In this document: positions 57,101-61,651 of the stretch, piece by piece
Numbering within the stretch: position 1 is the first letter of the stretch
Layout: each line of letters starts with the position of its first letter
NCBI GenBank assembly: GCA_910575795.1
Contig: CAJTGE010000021.1
Location: 1 to 61,651, forward strand
Length of the DNA: 61,651 nt
Reading direction: 5' to 3'
Source: Clostridiaceae bacterium
GTDB taxonomy: Bacteria; Bacillota; Clostridia; Lachnospirales; Lachnospiraceae
Made by a program: the position numbers and the translations under genes
The notes under the pieces: generated by a model
What the model was told of the DNA's origin: nothing
Database searches by the model: none
What the model saw: only the letters and a program-made list of their open reading frames with translations

Positions 57101-60100
57101 CGGCTTTAAGCAGGACAGAGCCACAGCAGAAGGGATGATCAGGGAAGACGCGACAGTGGATGAACTGTTCACTAATACCCGCAATATTACCTCAGAGCGT
57201 GCCCTCTTAAAGAAGGGCCAGTCCTACTACTTAAATGAAGTTATCAAACTGTCTGACCGCAGCCATGTGACTGCGGGGTATGGGTTCAGCCTGGATGATA
57301 TGTGCCGGGTAGTGAACTTTATCCTCCTTAACCGGCCAAGCACCGTGGCGGTGGAGAAGCTGGAAAAAGAGAGCCAGACCCTGCTTGCGGGAGCCGTGCT
57401 CACGATCACGGATGAGGACGGGAATACCCTGGCTGACGCAGAAGGGAACCCGCTCACCTGGACAACGACGAAGGATACGAAGGAGTTTGTAGGGATTCTG
57501 GATCCAGGAAAAACGTACTTCCTGAAAGAACTTTCCGCACCGGAAGGCTATACGGTATCCGAGCCGATCCCGTTCACAGTATCTGCAGACGGAGCTGTTG
57601 ACCGGATTATCATGCTGGATTCCATGACCGACGTGCGGTTTAAGAAGACGGATGCCAAGACCGGGCTGTCCCTAGCAGGCGCAACCCTGCAGGTTATCGA
57701 TAAGGATGGGGCTGTCGTGGCAGAGTGGACAACCGATGAGACAGGAACCTTCGAAATGAAGGCAAAACTCACTGCGGGAGAGAGCTATATCCTGCATGAG
57801 GAGAAAACCGTCAGCGGCTACTATTACAGCTATGACGTGCCATTCACAGTCAACACGGACGGCAAGTCCCAGACTATCGAGATGCGCAACCGCCCGATTA
57901 TCGTGGTAACGGATGAGAAGTTCCCGGATAACCCGCCTGCAATAGGCACCTATCCTTCCTATACTATGGAGAAGGAGCGTGTGTCCCTGGCTCCGGCAAA
58001 GAAAGACACAGAGCGCTTTGGATTCTTCCGGGGAGATAAGGTGCTGTATGATGTAACAATCACCAATACCGGGGAAACAAGGCTGACCATGGATGTGGAC
58101 GATTCCTATGAGAACCCGGAGTACTTCACGACACCGGAGGTTATCAGCGTAACCTATTACGCGGATGGCAGCACACAGCCTTCAATCCTCATGGGCAAGA
58201 CCAACAGCATATCCGGAAGCCGGGCAAACATCACAATCGAAGCCGGCGCCCATGCGGTAGTACGGTATAAGGCGTATGTAAAGGATACCGCGCCGGAATC
58301 CCTGTCCGAGCATGCCATCGATGACGGCCTTGGTTACCTGAATACGGCAACCACGACCAATGTAATCGGCATCAGCAGGGAATACAGCGGAGAAGATAAA
58401 GACGGTGATGGCAAGGGTGATATCGTCACCGAAAAGACCGTAACAAAAGAAGATTATCCTGAAGAGTTAGGCGATAAAGAAGACACTGCCAATACTCCGG
58501 TACAGGAATCGGACGGCGGCGATGGCGATGATGATGATATAACCCCATCCTATGTCATGGATAAGACCAGGCCGACTGAGGCGCCGGAAAAAGGAGAGAC
58601 CGCAAGGTACGGCTTCCACCGGGGCGATACGGTCTCCTATGAAGCCCGTATCACCAACACGGGCAAACTGCCCTTGAAGATGTTCGTTTCTGACGCATAT
58701 GCGCCAGCGGTAAAGGATTACTTTGAAGACCTTCAGATCACAAAGATCGAAGGCGCTGAAGACCTTTCCGAAAGCGGCATGGGGATCGGCACGGATACCG
58801 CGAAGATCCGCCTGATGCCTGGTGAGACAGCGGTTGTTACCTTTACGGCGGTTGTCAGTGAGAGCGCACCGGAGAGCCTTTCCTTTATGGCAGCGGATGA
58901 CGGCAACGGATACCTGAACACCGTAAGGACTTACGGCGTAAGGGCTGAAAAGCCGGACGGCACCGAAGGCGGTCCCGATGAGTATCCCGGAATCCCCGAT
59001 AAAGAGGATGACGCAAATACTCCGGTACAGACGCCGAGCAAAGAGCATGAAGACTATCCGTTCATCTGGCTTGTCAAAGGCGACAAAGCACAGCAGGGCA
59101 TCCCGAACCAGCCGGTAATCCCGGGCGGCACCTACCAGGTGATCAGCAAGGCAGAGGACGGCACGGAGACTGTCATGATGGAGCTCTCTGACCCGGATGG
59201 CGATGGGAAGTTCACCATGACCGGTGAATGGAAACAGTGGAACATCGTCCTGGAGGCAGATAAGACGTACTACCTCCGCGAGGCAAAAGCACCCGCCGGA
59301 TATATCCTTCCGGATGGCGATACGGCATTCACTGTCTCCCATTACGGCGAGGATGTGGTAGCCCCAATTTACAACGAGAAGACAAAGGCGTCCTTTGAGA
59401 AGACGGATTTTGCCGGAAAAGAAGTTGCCGGGGCAGAATGCGTGCTGATGGTGAAGCAGGCAGACGGCTGGAAGACCATTGATACCTGGGTATCCCAGAC
59501 AGGCGGCCCCCATACCATTGAAGGCGTGCTGGAGACTGGGAAAGAGTACCTGTACAAAGAAACTGCAGCGCCGGAAGGCTACGCTTACAGCGCTTCTATC
59601 CGGTTCACAGTAGGGAAAGACGGCACGATCCTCCACGCAAGGTATGTGGATGAGGCCGGAAAGAGCCTGGTATACGGTTCTGACGGACGGACAACGGATG
59701 TTACCTTCACGGAAACCATGGCAGGGAACACCTACCAGCTCAATGGGGAAGAGCTGACGCTGGTGGACGGGAACCTGGTAGATAAAGCCGGGAAGACCGT
59801 TGTGGAAGGCGCGGCAGTAGAAATCCCTGTAGAAGATAATGTCGTTGTCATGAAGGATGAAGCAGTAGCGGCTTCCTTTGAAAAGACCGATTTTGCCGGC
59901 AGGGAGATCGCCGGAGCGACATGTACGCTTTCCGAGAAGAAGGCGGACGGCACAGAAGAGCAGATTGACCGCTGGGTAAGCGAGACTGGGAAATCCCACG
60001 TCATGGAAAACACCCTGAAGATTGGCGCCACATACCTTTATCACGAGGAACTGGCAGCTGCGGGCTATGGGTACAGCTATGACATCGAATTTACTATTGA

Positions 60101-61651
60101 TTTAGACGGAAAGATTACAGACGCGCATTACCTGGATCCGGACGGAAACAAAGTCCTTTATGACCAGGCAGGGTTCCCGACCAGTATCATTGCCATGAAT
60201 GACGGCACATACCGGGACGGCGCAACTGTTATTACAATCGATGAAACCGGAAACGCGGTTGACGCGGACGGGAATATCCATGCGAAGGGCGTAGCCCTTG
60301 AGATCCCGGTATCCGGCAATGTTGTTACCATGAAAGATGAGCCGGTCAAGACACGGTTCTATAAGTACGATGATGAAGGGAATGCCCTGGAAGGCGGATC
60401 CTACAGCATCTGCGGCATGGACGGTGTACCTGTGAAGGCAGTCAAGGATACAAACATCCCATCCCTGGAGCACGAAGGCATGATTCTGGAAGGGGAAGAC
60501 CTGACATTCGCGGCAAGGAAAACAGGAATCCGTATTGACGGCCTCCTGGAAGCAGGAAAGAGCTATACCCTCAAAGAGAATGAGGCGCCGAAGGGCTACA
60601 GCATCGCCCAGGCAAGCACCAGCTTTGAGGCTCCTGTTTACAACCAGGCCGAGGCGATAACGGTTTCCATGGCCAATAAGAAGATCCCGGCACGGTTCGC
60701 GAAAGCGGACGAGAATGGGAACCTCATCGCGGGGGCGTCCCTGGAGCTGTATGAGAAGAAGGCAGACGGCACATGGGGCCTGATCCGTACATGGCGGTCC
60801 ACAACACAGCCGATGGTACTGGACGGCATCCTGGAGAGCGGAAAGGAATACCGCTACCATGAAGTCAAGGCACCGGAAGGCTACCGGGCAGCGCCTGACA
60901 TCCTCTTTACAGTGGATGAGGCTGGAGTGATCCGGAACGCACGCTATGACGGTGATGATACGGAAGTCAAAGTGGTCAATAATATGATCACGATGACGGA
61001 TAAACCGCTTGAGGTACTGTTCTCCAAGGAAGATTTTGCAGGCAAGGAAGTGGAAGGGGCAGAATGCATCCTTTATAAGAAGGAAGCGGATGGCACCATG
61101 ACCCAGATCGATGCCTGGACTTCCACCAGGGAGAAACATGCCATCCCAGGGAAACTTGCTTTAGGCGAGACCTATATCTACCACGAGGAGAAAGCGCCGG
61201 AAGGCTATGCCTACAGCGAGAGCATCGAGTTCACCGTAGGCGAGGACGGCAACGTCACCAGCGCACACTATATCAATGACAATGGCGAGACCATCCTGTA
61301 TGACAAGGACGGGTACACGACCACCATCACCGTCCAGGAGGACGGCACCTATAAGGACGGAGATACCGTAGTAACCATCAATGAAAGTGGCAACGCTGTT
61401 GACGAAGATGGAAATATCATAGCGGAAGGCGTGAAGAAAGACATGCCGATCACGGATAACGTGGTTGTCATGAAAGATGCTCCGACTAACGTGACCATCA
61501 AGAAGACAGACTCCAAGACCGGACTGTCCCTGGCCGGGGCAACCCTCCAGGTGATCGACAAGGACGGCAAGATTGTTGCTGAATGGACTACGGATGAATC
61601 AGGAACCTTTAAACTGGAGAAGATGCTCACGGCAGGCGAGACCTACACCTT
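51195..61651 (+). CDS. Giant exported SpaA-repeat surface protein 3 (over 3485 aa, runs off window)
   Basis: The start has AGGAGG 8 nt before ATG. A basic N-terminus and hydrophobic signal (VSFFLAGLMAFSAVAPG, residues 26-42) direct export. The frame stays open to the window end. Residues 60-700 are a unique acidic head region, including an InlB-like repeat (VTVDVDNNF...REGYVFAGW). From about residue 780 come some 15 SpaA/prealbumin-like modules, recognised by (E/H)E..AP.GY strands with KTD-type starts, as in pilins and Cna-B stalks where Lys-Asn isopeptide bonds form. Two DUF11-like modules (FGFFRGDKVLYDVTITNTG, about 2270; YGFHRGDTVSYEARITNTG, about 2470) interrupt. Modules near 57630 and 61490 are nearly identical. 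The C-terminus and any sortase signal are not in this window. Confidence 0.85.
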   Translation, partial: MLRKRNDYPKAKSRSSGNRRGRRGVSFFLAGLMAFSAVAPGLSSVYSMYSVYGVTPDKPVNGDGSIPNGNKPQDTINTEEVYINDTPIRLQVSKVKTAKGDHEGLNPKTVEATLADTITYKVSGRIEGAEHDLMDRYGKDQIELAYSPSGTYLGYGWLKGTLEYLSQRKLQNVDEEIDIKYNQLGIFEGYAYVTKRLETADDVNRYVAGATMTLYDAVEIFYDPSAEYDMDDKWSGVTVVREPGSNNVQMVYVNKGHAGNRIEYVLQEEDESKIEIDGTGTVVNDNYNYQDAINDEGGGVWIAKSIQREDTPILFYSFDNLHVTTNDEYVANGAENRKKVDEVFGSQRYNKEDSLYGFDKEGNVINADQYDNRDFSIYAFEDGETKPVFEFTGSNFRNIHYSQNDKKFRFYDEDRNEDKEMRMYHLDEDGNRDAMVDPATGIAYLAEHIKPLENEDSHDNSHFPNDDFISDNDIKVFVWPVNTFYDGTGNADDNTKGSHYFQKIITTRPATINADTPEEYVFGTLADGKFENSLNPVLDQYGHPVYNRVSKDTYVKGFDRYDYDGEEYLGYTYEDGLDVWNENAYVINDHYHLYNTDEDDPFNQETHYQYTDKQPIKVTVDVDNNFVVNGSSTVPVPSREGYVFAGWLLEPDQLTDQCTVKAYWRNGNNSMPPEEEAMWYSSRAAEGQIKTMTVTFDANGGAFRAGQGDIHSTDFPLYRRLGDAYIINNTWVTGENTPNDPFDTTLIDTVDNTAAGKNTISHDGLTGNDVYSSSTHSGGQADMLKRLPRSLYIMEELEAPAGYVKGMPVPITMNEMDNVQQAEMVDHTIKVEIVKTDATGDYYKKIRRNGELVMSAGGEPVTKIEPKGAYSYRHVKGATLSMKGEDSVTKKAFSDWVSITSCADFVKKNSGGTWYIEFDTTKPLFLEGIPAGTYTISEVKTPGGFVTMAPQTITVGEYEGVQLFTMADDHIKVEIEKYWTDEDGTRKLLDNANPAKLGLYDADGILVGSWYTNDASDYTSGGESKEKAPEGNLFTRAWKSLTSVFGGRAASDDTDYTAFTTRFQSIYNDGHTDMDQISWNVKRTATLKAGSKEGAEVWTISDGTEVAVTGGIVSGDAPEGFETAYAAKEDGADSFEYAEVMSAVKDKAATTSIGDQYWNVSNGTVIHICASVDDDSSSAGYQSYIMDYQFEYEKLAGKYDGAVTYLTVDSTRRFDYLPKGTYKVRELEAPEGFAITGEKEIKVEETGDIQIFDIENKKKEMKITKYTVDGNGKYFAGYYDNEIHYTADRTKAAVVAGVNLELYRSEAQIANPAVSFKDGKTPAGAVLVDSWTTGNDGSYTQYEYDRELITQEMIGQLKPHTIKDVKDGWYYLVEREGMSYMLDAPPAEFHVTQETTDSELTGYAMINRPAPLAVRVNKTDENNAPLANAVFELTNKDTGAVIGTLITDENGEASMNVADTGRFGQDGKLIPYTFILRETAAPSGYMLNAEQHEFTLTEQNDGYTCSMFNNSDSSLRGGILYVKNRKSELSISKKDLYSNNIVSGTVLEITKAEYTDGKWHSDGNKRSEWTWTVAEGMDEFGIKGITPDTTYVLHESKVPSGYTAQGDVFFHINKDGLGIDKIWTDPEETRFLSFDVDAAGEVEAMHTSTRTIAGTKAVITDLDSGQSFERGVEKNGRILLTAQDVVEGHRYSVRTYVTMSDASVHAVDSITFVAELVDNEIVVWGQYASDPRVTITDSDGNTIYEIAADGTDTVILNPETGHADTLTVADVSQAGKNRSGVKAGDVITYQVDYQGKGKRIAVYPGLGLTITRTEPGALPAGDGSYIYETTAETGTLTITANVNSDALTDVSLKVVSGNSQLTYLNPVVTTGNTGFYAGNDSLVISNAVAGTDPENGTAEFSYTVTLTDADGNALSGSYDYRTRLYSGTLDAFGEQKAFTMVLTGDDYLVINGLPADTRYKITAGTKVSDGFKQDRATAEGMIREDATVDELFTNTRNITSERALLKKGQSYYLNEVIKLSDRSHVTAGYGFSLDDMCRVVNFILLNRPSTVAVEKLEKESQTLLAGAVLTITDEDGNTLADAEGNPLTWTTTKDTKEFVGILDPGKTYFLKELSAPEGYTVSEPIPFTVSADGAVDRIIMLDSMTDVRFKKTDAKTGLSLAGATLQVIDKDGAVVAEWTTDETGTFEMKAKLTAGESYILHEEKTVSGYYYSYDVPFTVNTDGKSQTIEMRNRPIIVVTDEKFPDNPPAIGTYPSYTMEKERVSLAPAKKDTERFGFFRGDKVLYDVTITNTGETRLTMDVDDSYENPEYFTTPEVISVTYYADGSTQPSILMGKTNSISGSRANITIEAGAHAVVRYKAYVKDTAPESLSEHAIDDGLGYLNTATTTNVIGISREYSGEDKDGDGKGDIVTEKTVTKEDYPEELGDKEDTANTPVQESDGGDGDDDDITPSYVMDKTRPTEAPEKGETARYGFHRGDTVSYEARITNTGKLPLKMFVSDAYAPAVKDYFEDLQITKIEGAEDLSESGMGIGTDTAKIRLMPGETAVVTFTAVVSESAPESLSFMAADDGNGYLNTVRTYGVRAEKPDGTEGGPDEYPGIPDKEDDANTPVQTPSKEHEDYPFIWLVKGDKAQQGIPNQPVIPGGTYQVISKAEDGTETVMMELSDPDGDGKFTMTGEWKQWNIVLEADKTYYLREAKAPAGYILPDGDTAFTVSHYGEDVVAPIYNEKTKASFEKTDFAGKEVAGAECVLMVKQADGWKTIDTWVSQTGGPHTIEGVLETGKEYLYKETAAPEGYAYSASIRFTVGKDGTILHARYVDEAGKSLVYGSDGRTTDVTFTETMAGNTYQLNGEELTLVDGNLVDKAGKTVVEGAAVEIPVEDNVVVMKDEAVAASFEKTDFAGREIAGATCTLSEKKADGTEEQIDRWVSETGKSHVMENTLKIGATYLYHEELAAAGYGYSYDIEFTIDLDGKITDAHYLDPDGNKVLYDQAGFPTSIIAMNDGTYRDGATVITIDETGNAVDADGNIHAKGVALEIPVSGNVVTMKDEPVKTRFYKYDDEGNALEGGSYSICGMDGVPVKAVKDTNIPSLEHEGMILEGEDLTFAARKTGIRIDGLLEAGKSYTLKENEAPKGYSIAQASTSFEAPVYNQAEAITVSMANKKIPARFAKADENGNLIAGASLELYEKKADGTWGLIRTWRSTTQPMVLDGILESGKEYRYHEVKAPEGYRAAPDILFTVDEAGVIRNARYDGDDTEVKVVNNMITMTDKPLEVLFSKEDFAGKEVEGAECILYKKEADGTMTQIDAWTSTREKHAIPGKLALGETYIYHEEKAPEGYAYSESIEFTVGEDGNVTSAHYINDNGETILYDKDGYTTTITVQEDGTYKDGDTVVTINESGNAVDEDGNIIAEGVKKDMPITDNVVVMKDAPTNVTIKKTDSKTGLSLAGATLQVIDKDGKIVAEWTTDESGTFKLEKMLTAGETYT

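Noticed and set aside
58467..60044. Long minus-strand frame of 525 codons
   Set aside because: It lies wholly inside the SpaA-repeat gene, has no ribosome site or recognisable domain, and arises from the third-position bias of the plus-strand gene. The same holds for minus frames at 36571-37824, 42090-43154, 46281-47288, 5007-6065 and 60102-61139.

Overview
The window looks like part of a large mobile element (integrative conjugative element, megaplasmid or similar) from a gut Clostridia/Lachnospiraceae-type Firmicute. The grounds are strong Shine-Dalgarno sites, MobV-type mobilisation proteins, PD-(D/E)XK transposase-nucleases of a kind common in that group, IS630 and IS3 relics, and very large SpaA, MucBP-like and cell-wall-binding surface proteins. 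I saw no rRNA, tRNA or CRISPR array. Almost all intact genes lie on the plus strand.

Layout. (1) 1-1117: the C-terminal half of a SecY-like translocon channel, whose upstream part is broken in this window, followed by an intact 51-aa SecE-like partner. (2) 1521-10882: an apparent operon for a giant membrane-linked protein, a two-domain peptidoglycan hydrolase (tail-lysozyme-like plus NlpC/P60) and a secreted protein with a C-terminal membrane anchor. Together they resemble a conjugation or envelope-penetration module. (3) 10986-13339: two tandem MobV-like relaxase paralogues, the first lacking the catalytic histidines. (4) 13362-22578: a decay zone. It holds an IS630 element, an Smr-like gene, broken ASCH and HAD genes, an XRE regulator, duplicated nuclease modules, an IS3 relic, a 179-bp MITE-like insert and a minus-strand UvrD-like helicase. 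(5) 22910-31820: an information-processing block with two tandem double-OB SSB-like proteins, an unknown protein, a small TTG-start protein, a sigma-70-family factor, a RecD-like helicase, an AAA+ ATPase and a ParA/MinD-like protein without the Walker lysine. (6) 31969-61651: two unknown proteins, then three enormous exported proteins (2097, 3155 and more than 3485 aa), with a third nuclease gene between the second and third.

Two non-coding motifs recur between genes. One is a 10-mer, TATCCGCAGA, found upstream of several operons. The other is CCATACTTT, often 34-45 nt before a start codon. Before the uvrD-like and recD-like genes both occur with the same 32-33 nt offset. Together with the sigma factor gene encoded here, this suggests that the element carries its own promoter class. 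My working model, which is inference, is a self-regulating element that carries its own DNA-processing set, its own sigma factor, part of a dedicated Sec channel, and giant surface proteins that such a channel might export.
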